Positions 22,411-32,977 of a stretch of DNA of 64,000 nucleotides are shown here, one piece after another. The notes below the pieces were generated by a model. The model saw only the letters and a list, made by a program, of their open reading frames with translations, was not told the origin of the DNA and made no database searches. The stretch spans positions 279,999,871-280,063,870 of the forward strand of contig CM061141.1 in NCBI GenBank assembly GCA_030789695.1. Reading direction: 5' to 3'. The position numbers and the translations under genes were made by a program. How positions within the stretch are numbered: the stretch's first letter is position 1; every line of letters starts with the position of its first letter. This DNA is from Scilla litardierei. Taxonomy: Eukaryota; Streptophyta; Magnoliopsida; Asparagales; Asparagaceae.

Positions 22411-25348
22411 TTGTCAGTTGGGACACTTGCCTTTTGATATGTTGAGTAAAATGTATCCTGAGATTTTGAATAGAATGAATGAAATGAATTTGAAGTGTGA
22501 TGCATGTGAATTTGGGAAACACACTAGGACATCATATCCTAGTGTGGGGATGGGGAGTGTAGAGAGATTTCATCTTATTCACTCAGATGTTTGGGGGCCC
22601 TGCCCAGTGACTTCAGTAAGTGGGTTCAGGTGGTTTATCACTTTCATAGATTGTCATTCTCGGATGACATGGCTTTACATGATGAAAAACAAAAGCGAAG
22701 CGTTGAAGTGTTTTCAGGACTTCCATAGAAGTGTCAGAAATGTGTATGAGGCCAAGATCCGTGTCTCGAGAACGGATAATGGGACAGAGTATGTAAACAA
22801 GGAGTTTGCATCTTATCTATCTGAGAGTGGGATAACTCATCAAACCACTTGTCCCAACACGCCTCAACAGAACGGAGTTGCTGAAAGGAAAAATAGACAC
22901 TTGTTGGAGGTAACTAGGTCACTCATGCTCACCATGAATGTACCCAAGATATTGTGGAGTGAAGCAGTGATGACAGCTACCTATCTCATCAACAGGATGC
23001 CTTCGCGGATCCTTGGTATGAAGTCCTCATGTGAGATTCTTATGGGAAAGAACACTTTTGTAGTTCCACCAAAAGTGTTTGGATGCATATGCTTTGTGAG
23101 GGATCATAGACCTTCTGTGGGGAAGCTGGATGCTCAGGCAATTAAATGCATATTTGTTGGGTATCCTTCAAATCAGAAAGGCTATAGGTGTTGGAGTCCC
23201 TCAGAAAGAAGGCTGTTTGTGAGTATGGATGTGACGTTCAGGGAGACTGAGCCTTTTTATGGAGGACTGACAGATTCTACATCAGTATTTGATATTGGTG
23301 CCTCTCCAAACATAGGAGGAGTTGGTCGAGAGGGGGAGACTGATGACAGGAGGGTAGTGGTTGGACTTATACCGTGTCTTGTCGGGCCTACTGGTACTGG
23401 TCCTGATAGCAGTGAGGAGGAAATGACCTTGGTGGAAGAGGAGGAAGACAGGTTGTACGGCAAGAAATATAGCAGGAGACAGAAGGGTAGTCATGGCGAT
23501 GGAGAACAACAAGAAGACATCTCCCACACTGAAGAACCACTAGCTCCACAGCCACATGTCGAGATTGATCAGTCTATCACGCCTGCTCGAGTCCCGACTT
23601 CCTTACTGCCTTCCTCTCCTAACACAGATGGTAACCTTTCTTTGCCTTCCTCTAGTTTAGATCTTCCACTTGCATCTCGTAGGGAGCCTCGTATCAATGC
23701 CGGCAGGCCTCCTGTACGGTATGGATATGAGACTGATATTGCTAATCATGTCTCCTATGCTTCTCTTACACCTGCATATAGGGCTATCATTGCATCCTTA
23801 CAGTCTATCTCTATACCAAGTGATTGTCGAGTGGCAAAGCAACATCCCCAGTGGAAGAAAGCAATGCTCGAAGAACTTGAAGCACTGGAGAAGAACAAGA
23901 CATGGAGACTTGTCTCACTTCCAGCAGGGAAGAAAGCTGTGGGCTGCAAGTGGGTATTCACAATAAAGCAAACTCCAGAAGGGAAGGTGGATAGGTACAA
24001 AGCGAGGCTGGTTGCCAAGGGCTACAGTCAGACTTATGGGATTGATTATGATGAGACATTTGTCCCAGTGGCAAAGATGAGTACTGTGAGAGTACTGGTA
24101 TCCTGTGCAGCGAATTTTGGATGGAAATTGCACCAGTTGGATGTAAAAAATGCCTTCTTGCATGGAGACTTACAGGAGGAGGTATATATGGAGGTTCCAC
24201 CTGGCTTTAGCCCACAACAGACGATGGGAAAGGTGTGTAGACTGGACAAGTCTTTGTATGGGCTGAAGCAATCTCCAAGGGCATGGTTTGACAGATTCAG
24301 GCGTGCAGTCATCAATATGGGCTACAAGCAGTGTAATGGTGATCATACTGTATTCTATAGGCATTCAGGACAGAGGATTACCCTTCTGGCTGTGTATGTT
24401 GATGATATTATTATCACTGGAGATGATGAAGAGGGAATCTCTCACTTGAAGGCTAGATTGGCGAAAGAATTTGAGGTCAAGGACCTTGGACAGTTGGGGT
24501 ATTTCCTAGTACTGGAGATTGCTAGGTCCAGGAAGGGTATAGTTCTCTCACAGAGGAAGTATGCCCTGGATTTACTGGCTGAGACTGGTATGCTGGGGTG
24601 TCGTCCAGCAGCTACTCCTATTGATCAGAATCATAGATTGCATTCACAATCAGGGGAGCCAGTAGACAAAGAAAGGTACCAGAGACTTGTTGGACGCCTT
24701 ATCTACTTATGCCATACCAGACCTGACATTGCCTATGCTATCAGTGTGGTAAGTAGATACATGCATGATCCTAGGACTGGACATATGGAGGCAGTCTTCA
24801 GGATACTGAGGTATCTGAAGAATAGTCCAGGAAAAGGCATATTATTTGGTAGTCATGGTCACATGAATGTGACAGGCTACTGTGATGCAGATTGGGCCAG
24901 TTGCTTGGATGATAGGAGATCGACCTCGGGCTACTGTGTGTTCGTTGGGGGCAACTTAGTCTCTTGGCGCAGCAAAAAGCAGGATTTGGTGGCTCGTTCC
25001 ACTGCAGAGGCAGAGTATCGTGCTATGGTGTTTAGTACCTGTGAGATGATCTGGTTGAGATCACTTCTACAAGAGCTGCGTCTGCTGAGAGAAGGACCAT
25101 TGCAGTTGTTGTGTGATAACAAGTCAGCAATTAACATTGCCAACAACCCAGTGCAACATGATAGAACGAAGCACATAGAGATTGACAGGTTCTTCATTAA
25201 AGAAAGATTAGACAAGAAACAGTTGGAGATCTCCTACATTACTTCTGGACAGCAACTAGCTGATTGCCTTACAAAGGGGTTGAACTCTAAAGGAGTTGAG
25301 GATGCTTGTAACAAGATGTGCATGATAAATATCTTTTGCTCATCTTGA
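22411..25348 (+). CDS. pol: copia Pol, element C (integrase, RT, RNase H), open frame
   Basis: Open from 22394 to TGA 25348 (984 codons); the first few codons come from the LTR junction, so the native start of the polyprotein is missing. Order: pre-integrase HCQLGH...CDACEFGK; integrase core with HSDVWGP, RTDNGTEY and GVAERKNRH; the variable linker; reverse transcriptase with LDVKNAFLHG and active-site YVDDIIITGDD; RNase H with YCDADWAS, RSTAEAEYRAM and TKHIEIDRFF. All catalytic residues I can check are present. One oddity is YFLVLEIA where copia RTs usually have YFLGIE. No gag or protease is in frame upstream because that half is inverted. Translation as it stands would have no normal start. 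Confidence 0.93.
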
Positions 25349-25358
25349 GGGGGAGTAC
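25345..25358 (+). promoter_or_regulatory. polypurine tract of element C
   Basis: TTGAGGGGGAGTAC overlaps the pol stop and abuts the LTR. It is the plus-strand DNA synthesis primer typical of copia elements. Confidence 0.85.
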
Positions 25359-25463
25359 TGTGTGTTATTGGGTGTGTGTGTGTAAAGAAAAGACCAAGGT
25401 GATATAAATATGATGTGATAGCCATCATTAGGGCTTATCACAACTTTCACCCCAAAGTTCACA
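25359..25463 (+). repeat. 3' LTR of element C
   Basis: 105 bp, TGTGTGTTATTGGG...GTTCACA. Contains a short TG microsatellite that may have expanded. Followed by host sequence. Confidence 0.87.
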
Positions 25464-25615
25464 ATATCATTGAATCATTCAGGCATAAATTTACTCTTTA
25501 TAGTATGAAGGTTTTGTGGCTCTGCCATGTTTTTATCATTTTCCATGTATAGATTAAAGCATGACAATTATGAATGTTGCACTAAAAAGTATCTGCATGG
25601 TTTTTAATGCCTCAG

Positions 25616-28600
25616 GGAAAACTAAATAAGCCAACATCTTCATCTCATACTTTGCAGACAGTTCAAGGTTCAATGTGTAAACTAAAGAAAAGTAACAAGT
25701 CTGCTGATAGTGGAAAGAAGCCTGTGTATCTAAAGAACCTTGCAAAGAATCGTAAGTTAAAACTTCTGAAATCTTCAAAACCAGTCTCCAAGAAGGATCC
25801 AGGAAAGGTTCATATTATGCACAACACTCCAAAGGATTCTGGTAGCGGTTCTATCAAAAAAGCAGGTACCAAAACACCTCCTCAAAGAGGCAGTATCAAA
25901 AACTTCAGTTGTGAATCAGAAGGTCGTACTGCTTTTTCTGTTAAAGATGACATAATTGAGCATACCAAAAGCTGTTCACCAATTGATATTCCTCAATTGC
26001 GGAACCTTTGCAAAATATTCTCAGATGTGTTGGCTGCATCATCAGCATTGGATACATGCAAAGGACACCATGTTGCAGTGGCTGCTGATGTGGCTCACGC
26101 TGCGAACACTCGTGATATGGATGTTGCGGCAGTAGAGAGGAAGAATGGAACATTATCAGAAAAGGAACAAGTGTCCGAATCTCATAGTGATCTCAGGCCT
26201 CCCATATATCCATATCCTAGTGGCAAGAACTGTTCTGACATAGAGGCTGCGGTTTCTGTATCCACAGACCAACAGCATTCTGTGCAGAGTTGCAATGATG
26301 TGGATCACGTTAGCCCTGGCACCTCAGTTTCATTAGCTAGTGACCGGCATTTTGAAGACCCAAGAATTTTGGACACCATCCGCATGCAGGAATACAGTTC
26401 CTATTCTGATGTTCAAGTGAAAGAAACTTGTCCCATGACATCAGATTCACACTCTCTTGTTTCTGCCGTTCAAATGTGTACTTCTAGGTCTGATGCAACT
26501 GGTTCACCAAGCTTTATCAGAAATCCAAGTCCACGGCACTCAGCGTCCTGCTCAGTAATTAGCATTGTGGAAAACGGAAGGCAACGCCAGCCACCCGTAG
26601 ACCCCTTGGTAGACTCCTGTTGGCAGATCACAGAGTGTCAGCCAATTTGTCATCGCCCGTCAATAAACTTGATGCCAAGCATGCATTCTTCCGAGGGGCC
26701 GAGATCAAAAGACGTAATGGCAAGCATGCGGCCTTCTGTGGGGCCAAGACTGGTGCCGCATCAAGTTATGACCTGCAATGACAAATGCATCAATGAGGGT
26801 TTTGTTGGTCTGCCTCTTAATTCACAAGGGGAGCTTATCCATTTGAATTCAGGTGCAAAATTTGGTTACAGGGACATGAGAATCGGGCAAAATGCGATGC
26901 AGGGTTCAATCACTAGCTATCCAGTTTCTAACTATGCCGAACCTAGGACTAGTGTTGACCACGTGAAAATTATCAAAGGAAAACAGCCAGGTGCAACATT
27001 GAATCCACAGAACCAGTCGAGCTGGTTTCAGGATCAGTACTTTCATGTTAGCAAACCGGCAATATCCGGAAACCGATTTACTAACTTGCAAGGTTTTGAG
27101 AGGTTTGGAGTTCAAAGAAATACAACGCTGAGCGATAACGAGCAAATTTTTCTTCATGACTGTAATCCGAGGGACATATCTTGCAATGGGTGCAGAGAGG
27201 ATAATCGTACTCAGAACTATATTGACAGGGTAAATTTTCAACCGGAAGGGAAAAAGGATCATGTGCAACAACCCATTATTCAACAAACAATGCGGCTGAT
27301 GGGTACAAATGTTACAGTAAGTAAACATAACAAAGGATGCCATGGCTATGACGATGGGATGATATGGACTGACAAAGAAGTAGTAAGTGATAACTGTGCC
27401 TCATCAAGAGCATCTAAGAAGCCACTTCCACGACAATGGTTGCAGCAACAATGGGTTCCAAATCAATCGTATGGAATGACTAACACTAATTATTTTCATC
27501 CAGTAGATGCTTCATCAAACCTTTATCATATGCCGGCAACTGCAGCTAGATTGGGCATCATGCAGTCCAATTGTCGACCAGAATGGATATCCAGAAATGC
27601 TACTTCCTCAACCACGGGAAATCAGTGTTTGAAGGTAGACCTTTTTAGCCACCCACTTAACTCACAGTCTTCGCTGAATGTGACCTCCAAATCCGTAGTG
27701 GCTTCAACTCCAGAGTTCTCCGCTGTGAATGTAGGGAATGGAATTCCTTTCATGTCATCCAATCCTCATAAAGCTTATCAGCCTACACTTTTGAATTCTA
27801 CTCATTGCAACCATGGCCAGGGCCTTGCATACTGTACATCAACTTTTCGACCTCCATTGTATCAGGAAACAAGGAGTTCTACCCTACCAACACCGCCTCA
27901 CACTTCATCAAATCTTCCTCGGTGGTTGTTAAACACAAAGCAGCAGAAAAGAAGCCAAGAACCTTCTTGTTCATGTTATTCTGACGCGGTTCCTTCCCGT
28001 CACCATGGTAACATGGCTTGTACTTGTCCCTTTCTTCCCCCTTATCCCACATCAACTGTAAGTTTTCATGTTTGTACTGCTGCTGCCTCCCAAATGAGTG
28101 CAGTAGCGACTCCATCTGCTGTTCAATGTTCATTCATGTCACCTTGTACGACAAGCAAATCAAGGGATGCAGTGGATAACTCCTGCAAAAGGCAGAACAT
28201 GATCGGAGGGGCAAATTTTAATTTTACATATCTGAAATCTCTGGATACTGCTGGCAGAACTAGAAAAAGGCATGCAGCTAAAGATGATGTGTTCATGAAA
28301 CCAACAAAGAAGCCTTTTCTGAAAATGCAAGAGGACGCAAGTACTTCAGCCGGTCCCAGACAAGGAGAACAGACACACAGATCCACACCACCAGCCAAGG
28401 ATGCAGCTGATGCAAAAAGTCCAGAGATAATTAGTGAAAATGAAGGTTTGAGGAGTAGGTCTTTATCATGCCCATTGAAACCTGATGGTGTGTCAAAATC
28501 TGGACCTATCAAACTGTGTTCGGGAGCAAAGCATATACTGAAACCCAGTCAAGGTATGGATCAAGATACTTCTAGGCCCACACATTCAGCATTGCCATTT

Positions 28601-28669
28601 CCCATTGGCAACGCTTCTGGTAAAGGCCTAGATCTTCAGATGAAAGCAGCAGAAATTTACAGGTTTTAG
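25616..28669 (+). CDS. terminal exon of an unrecognised plant gene (about 1,017 residues)
   Basis: A 3-kb open frame ending TAG 28667-28669. An in-frame ATG lies at 25607, but the sequence TTTTTAATGCCTCAG/GGA looks like a splice acceptor. I read this as the last exon of a longer gene whose upstream intron received Copia C. The product is hydrophilic, Ser/Cys/His-rich, with a basic N-terminus (KLKKSNKSADSGKK, KNRKLKLLKSSK) and another basic cluster RTRKRHAAKDD near residue 885, suggesting a nuclear protein. Compact C-terminal blocks (GPIKLCSGAKHILKPSQ, MDQDTSRPTHS, AAEIYRF end) look conserved, unlike the loose middle. I cannot name the family. No transposon motif occurs in it and it is free of stops, so it is probably a live host gene. 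Confidence 0.72.
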   Translation, partial: GKLNKPTSSSHTLQTVQGSMCKLKKSNKSADSGKKPVYLKNLAKNRKLKLLKSSKPVSKKDPGKVHIMHNTPKDSGSGSIKKAGTKTPPQRGSIKNFSCESEGRTAFSVKDDIIEHTKSCSPIDIPQLRNLCKIFSDVLAASSALDTCKGHHVAVAADVAHAANTRDMDVAAVERKNGTLSEKEQVSESHSDLRPPIYPYPSGKNCSDIEAAVSVSTDQQHSVQSCNDVDHVSPGTSVSLASDRHFEDPRILDTIRMQEYSSYSDVQVKETCPMTSDSHSLVSAVQMCTSRSDATGSPSFIRNPSPRHSASCSVISIVENGRQRQPPVDPLVDSCWQITECQPICHRPSINLMPSMHSSEGPRSKDVMASMRPSVGPRLVPHQVMTCNDKCINEGFVGLPLNSQGELIHLNSGAKFGYRDMRIGQNAMQGSITSYPVSNYAEPRTSVDHVKIIKGKQPGATLNPQNQSSWFQDQYFHVSKPAISGNRFTNLQGFERFGVQRNTTLSDNEQIFLHDCNPRDISCNGCREDNRTQNYIDRVNFQPEGKKDHVQQPIIQQTMRLMGTNVTVSKHNKGCHGYDDGMIWTDKEVVSDNCASSRASKKPLPRQWLQQQWVPNQSYGMTNTNYFHPVDASSNLYHMPATAARLGIMQSNCRPEWISRNATSSTTGNQCLKVDLFSHPLNSQSSLNVTSKSVVASTPEFSAVNVGNGIPFMSSNPHKAYQPTLLNSTHCNHGQGLAYCTSTFRPPLYQETRSSTLPTPPHTSSNLPRWLLNTKQQKRSQEPSCSCYSDAVPSRHHGNMACTCPFLPPYPTSTVSFHVCTAAASQMSAVATPSAVQCSFMSPCTTSKSRDAVDNSCKRQNMIGGANFNFTYLKSLDTAGRTRKRHAAKDDVFMKPTKKPFLKMQEDASTSAGPRQGEQTHRSTPPAKDAADAKSPEIISENEGLRSRSLSCPLKPDGVSKSGPIKLCSGAKHILKPSQGMDQDTSRPTHSALPFPIGNASGKGLDLQMKAAEIYRF

Positions 28670-29909
28670 AGATCTGAAGCTGGTGAAGTTTTTGAACAAT
28701 TTCAATGCAAATCATACTTACTGAACGCTTCTGGTAAAGATTTGATGGAGGTTTTTATTGGCTCTTGTGCCGACGTATGTGATTGATTGGAATAGGCTGG
28801 TTGGTTCTACAGTTCTTTTGGGTTTTGTAAGTTCCCCAATCTAGTGGCAGTTTCCTTGGTATTGATAAGGTAACTATAAAAGCTCGATGTCTACAATCAC
28901 TCTATCTGTTTTGAGTATATTGCCTCGGTACGTTTTGTGTTTGTACTTTCTTGATCTTGAAGTATTTTGCATATTTTATGCACTGCCGTCGTTTTATGGT
29001 AACTTGGTTCCTATGACATTTCAGTAACATGTGGCAAAGTTTGGATGGCAGACAAATCCCAGCTTTCTAAGTGGCATCCTTATATATCTTAATATTTCTA
29101 TCGATATAGAATGAGCATACATATTCTGTTCTTTATGTTTTTTTTGAAATTAAGTCCTACTTGACCATTTTAGGGTACTTAGTAATCTCTTTTATTGTGG
29201 AATCCACCCATGCTAGTGATGCAGATTCAATTTTTGTTCCTGATGCTCTGCAATTGATAATCTAAGTTTCTTTATGTTCCTATTTTCAGCATGTATCAAT
29301 CTGTCTAGTAAGTCTGATCATAGTGGGTAGATATTCATTATCCTAGTGGAATATGTAGTATGTTGATTTTGGCATACAGAAGTAATGAAGTTTGACATTT
29401 GCAATTGGGGTCCTTAGTGAAAGAAGAATGATGTTCAGGATGTTTGACTGCCATATACGCATGATCATATCTGATACTTAAAGCTCCAAGGGTGTCGATG
29501 TTCACGTCAAGATGGAGTGCTAAAATTTAGAAATGGATCCACACAGTTATGGGTGGAAAGGATTTTGGAATCCTCCATAAGATCAGTAAACTCGTTGAAA
29601 GATCGGTGTCCCATGTTCCAAAGGTTAAAAAGTGAGATCATGCTCAACATGAAAGTGTCGATATGAAGACACTTGACTGTTGTCGGCTGGTTGGAAGCTT
29701 TAGCGCCAACCGTAGGTTATATAAGGATGGAGTCCTGCTAAACACAGTTATGATATATGTTATATTAGGAAGTTGAAATTGACGGGACTTTGGACTTGAT
29801 CATTCTTTGCAATCAATCAACTTGTTCATATGGTGTTTATTGAAGGTATTGTATGTGATATAGAAGGGACTTGTAAAGACTCAATAATATGAACATTTAA
29901 CCAAGTAGT
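28670..29909 (+). other. 3' untranslated and downstream region of the host gene
   Basis: No coding frame. The first few hundred bases are T-rich as expected of a plant 3' UTR. Bases 29700-29740 (GGTTATATAAGGATGGAG) look like a TATA-type motif and may belong to an unclassified LTR or promoter relic. Confidence 0.5.
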
Positions 29910-29928
29910 TGTTGGAAAATGATAACAT
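29910..29928 (+). repeat. first 19 bp of the 5' LTR of element E
   Basis: TGTTGGAAAATGATAACAT. The last five bases, AACAT, are the target duplicated by Copia D. Joined to 50452 they give a continuous LTR start. Confidence 0.75.
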
Positions 29929-29962
29929 TGTTATAAGCAAAGGTTGACGGCTAGGAAAACAT
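29929..29962. repeat. 34-bp duplication of Copia D LTR terminus plus target site
   Basis: TGTTATAAGCAAAGGTTGACGG... followed by AACAT is repeated in tandem by the start of the left LTR at 29963. So AACAT and the first 29 bases of the LTR occur twice on this side only. Confidence 0.85.
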
Positions 29963-30064
29963 TGTTATAAGCAAAGGTTGACGGCTAGGAAACTCCTAGC
30001 CTCATATATATAATACACAATGTGGGTGGATATCCAATAGGCCCATTAGGCCCATCTCATAACA
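29963..30064 (-). repeat. 3' LTR of Copia D
   Basis: 102 bp, few differences from 50345-50446. One of the shortest LTRs in the window. Confidence 0.88.
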
Positions 30065-30149
30065 CTTCCCCTTATCCAACCATAGTTGTATACTCGACAT
30101 ATGAATACTGCAAGATCCATAGTGCTTATGAGTATCATAAGGGGCGGAT

Positions 30150-30400
30150 ACTTCCAGATCCTAAGTTAGGGATAACTGCCTCGTTAAAACCTTTAGCTAT
30201 GGAAAACCTAGTGGGAAAACCTAATAGCCAAGAAAAAAGAGTACAATTTTCCATAACTTTCCCCTGATTAGTGGAAGTATTTAGGGGTGGATACTTCTGG
30301 ATCTAGAGTCAATGAGATTGCATCGTTAAAACCTTTAGCTATGAAAAACCCAGTGGGAAAAACCAATAGCCAAGGAAAAAGAGTACAACACTACATTTGA
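30150..30400 (-). repeat. two imperfect direct repeats in the 3' noncoding part of D
   Basis: Blocks at about 30160-30250 and 30300-30390 share TCGTTAAAACCTTTAGCTATG, GTGGGAAAA, AATAGCCAA and AAAGAGTACAA. Noncoding. Confidence 0.7.
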
Positions 30401-30513
30401 CTCCCCCTATTTGTACAAGCTGCAGCTATACATCAATCTTTTACAGTGTTCCGATAATAAGTACACAGTACAAGGCATCGCTCATCTATACAAGATATCG
30501 CTCATCTATACAA

Positions 30514-30518
30514 GTATC
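30514..30518. repeat. target-site duplication of element F (left)
   Basis: GTATC here and at 45123-45127. On both sides the flank also continues with D sequence (TATCGCTCATCTAT). Confidence 0.85.
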
Positions 30519-32333
30519 TGTTGAGTATTGGACTTCTTCCTACTTGGTGTTAATGATGAGCAAACATAAATACTTGTGACTAATCCCCTATTTTGCAGTT
30601 AATCCATTGTCTAAGCTAATTATGAAGATCTTCTAGCAATGGATGACTCACAAACTTCATTGAAGGCAAATGACATGAATTGGATGATCGTAGATGTTGA
30701 TTGAAGCTCCGTAAAGACTTCAAGCTCATACGATGGAAAGAAGAGATTATTCGTCAATGTAATTTTTCTTTTATCTCTTCTAGTATGTAGCTTAGAAGTA
30801 GAACTTTGATGGAGCACTCACACACATCTACATTCAGTCATAGGACTTCATTAGATCAATTGTCCTTTGATCCCAATTCAATTCTTTATTGTTTATGCTA
30901 GGATTGTTTATAACAGCCGACTGCTGAACAGTTTACAGTCGCCTGTCTCAAAAACAGTCGACTGTGTTTTGTTCTACAGTCGCCTGTTATGCACAGACTA
31001 TTACAATAAAGTTTTGGGCCTTCTATGATTATTTCGCACATGCTACTGATGAACGACTCACAGGCGCCTGTCCAAATGACAGTCGACAGTGTTTTGTAAA
31101 TCAGTCGCCTGTCTATCCTTGCCCAAACTTTGTTTGAGCTGACTTTTACGGTCAGTCGACTAATGCTGTAGATACAGTCGACTGTCTATTGGATCAGTCG
31201 ACTGTCTATGCTGCAACAGTCGCCTGTCTGTAAGTCATTTCTTTGACTCAGCTCTCTGGAAATTTCTCTTGCTTTTGACAGTCGTCTGTTTAAGGATTTA
31301 CAGTCGCCTGTTCTGATTAACAGTCGACTGTATTACTTGAATCAGTTGTCTGTCCTGTTTCTTGTGAGATTTCCAGTATTTGTATAGCTTACCCTTCTCT
31401 CGGCCAGTCGCCTGTCGAAGAAATTACAGTCGCCTGGTGGTTTAACAGACGAATGTCTGTGCTTCATCAGTCGACTGTCCACATGGTAAGTTACCGTTAT
31501 GAATTCTTACCTACCCATGCTGACTGTGCATCAATCGACTGAGGTGTCTTCATCAGTCGACTGGTGCGGGTGTAATTTCTATCCGTTGAGATTTTTCTCA
31601 CGGATTCCAATTGGGTTTTTGCCTAAACTGTTTTGTGGATTTGAGAAAGCTATAAATAGAGCTTCTACTGTTCCATTGGAAGGTTACTCATTCATTGCAA
31701 AATCTCTCAAGCTTTTATTTCCAAAGATCAAAGCTCTCAAATCCAAAGCCCTAATTATTTCCAAATCTTGTTCTCTTGCTCTCCAACCTAGAACCAAAGA
31801 GTGATCTTCTAGGCAATTGGTGCAGTCAAGAGAAAGGGCTTTCTACTCTCTTCCAAGAGAGTTCTTCAACACACATCACACTCCTCCTTCAAGTTCTACT
31901 TCAAGGCATAAGTGATTGTAAGTGTTGTTTTCATTATTTCATAACATTCGTTATTTGAGTTGTGCTCTCGGTTGTGAGAGTGGTTTGCTTGCTCTCAAGT
32001 TGTGGGAGTCAAGGACATCGATTGTATTCGATTGCACTTGTAGGGTTGCTACAAGTGGGCTTTAAGGAAACTTCAAGTTAGGGTTCTAACTTGAGTATCC
32101 GGTGGTATCCGGGTGGTAGGGACGTAGGATTACCGGGAACAAGTCGGGAGTTGACTTGGGTAATCCGAACCCTTGAAACATCTTTGCGTTTGCGTGTGTT
32201 TCATTTTGGGTTGTTTTTCTATTCCGCACTATTTGTTGGATTGCATTTTATTTGGCGCACATTCCTTTTAAATTTGCATAAACACTATTCAACCCCCACT
32301 GTTAGTGTTTTCCCCATAGACAGGGTCCTTACA
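30519..32333 (+). repeat. 5' LTR of element F
   Basis: 1815 bp. Contains the palindrome array 30914-31563 and a TATA box TATAAATAG at 31651. Matches 44204-45122 over its second half. Confidence 0.9.
30914..31563 (+). promoter_or_regulatory. phased palindrome array in the LTR of F
   Basis: About 20 copies of CAGTCG[A/C]CTG and near variants. Starts: 30914, 30936, 30955, 30977, 31061, 31080, 31102, 31153, 31175, 31195, 31217, 31279, 31301, 31321, 31343, 31405, 31427, 31468, 31532, 31554. Gaps are mostly 19-22 bp or near multiples of 21 (41, 62, 62, 64, 84), with one outlier of 51. Spacers are unrelated to each other, so only the word is kept. The array ends about 90 bp before the TATA box. Confidence 0.85.
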
Positions 32334-32360
32334 ATTGGTATCAGAGCGCAAGGTTACATC

Positions 32361-32977
32361 TATGGCATCTAACAACAATAACGTTCCACCGCCGCCTTCA
32401 TACAACAATCACGATCGTGATGGAGCGTCCACACTTTTTGAAGGTCAATCTACGGTGCGCCCTCCGCGTTTCAATGGTACAAATTTTAGCTATTGGAAAT
32501 GCAGGATGGAGACGTTCCTTAGGAGTGCTTCGCTTTGGAGAACCCTCCACAAGGAATACGTCGAGCCCACCGAAGTAGATTTCGACAAATGGACGACTTC
32601 CGAGAAGTCCGCCGAAGTCAACAACGCTAAAGCAATGAACGCTCTTCATTGTGCGTTGGACCCGAATGAGTTCAACAAAATATGCACATGTAAGAGTGCA
32701 TATCAAATTTGGAACCATCTCATCGTTACCCACGAGGGAACGAATATGGTAAAACTTTCAAAGTTATATGAGAGACAAGAAGAAAGGACTCGTTGGTACC
32801 TTCGATGACTCAAGTGATGACTCATCAAGCGATTCCGATGATGAGAAGGGTGAGAGCGCCCACATGTGTTTCATGGCACTAGAAGACCCACTCTCGGATG
32901 AGAGTGATTCCGACACGGATGACAACAATGTAACAATGGATGAACTTCGTATTGCTAATGAAGAACTATTTGCTAAA
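32361..32977 (+). pseudogene. gag: Gag N-terminal part, element F
   Basis: ATG 32361 (MASNNNNVPPPPS), then PPRFNGTNFSYWK typical of SIRE-type Gag. Around 32770 the frame changes from KLSKLYE directly to an acidic Asp/Ser-rich region (SSDSDDEKGES), so the central capsid segment has been deleted. Ends in ANEELFAKC, where element G inserted. Confidence 0.8.
32973..32977. repeat. target-site duplication of element G (left)
   Basis: CTAAA, repeated exactly at 41926-41930. Confidence 0.92.

Larger units (their letters stand above)
19960..25463. mobile_element. Copia element C, rearranged: inverted 5' half plus forward 3' half
   Basis: Minus-strand part (22410 down to 19960): LTR copy, primer-binding site, leader, gag, protease, start of integrase. 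Plus-strand part (22411 to 25463): pre-integrase, integrase, RT, RNase H, polypurine tract, LTR. The two parts meet head to head at 22410/22411 and share a 264-bp inverted overlap (19960-20223 versus 22411-22674). The LTR copies are identical over 83 bp, so the rearrangement is recent. Together they hold one complete element's worth of sequence with the 5' half flipped. No matching 5-bp duplication is seen at the outer ends (left neighbour TTGAG-like, right ATATC). Confidence 0.9.

Noticed and set aside
25607..28669. Naming the host protein EMBRYONIC FLOWER 1
   Set aside because: General composition is similar, but the C-terminal sequence does not fit what I recall of EMF1, so I leave it unnamed.
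30914..31563. CRISPR-like interpretation of the regularly spaced repeats
   Set aside because: The repeated unit is only about 10 bp, spacing is about 21 bp, the host is a plant, and the array lies in a retrotransposon LTR.
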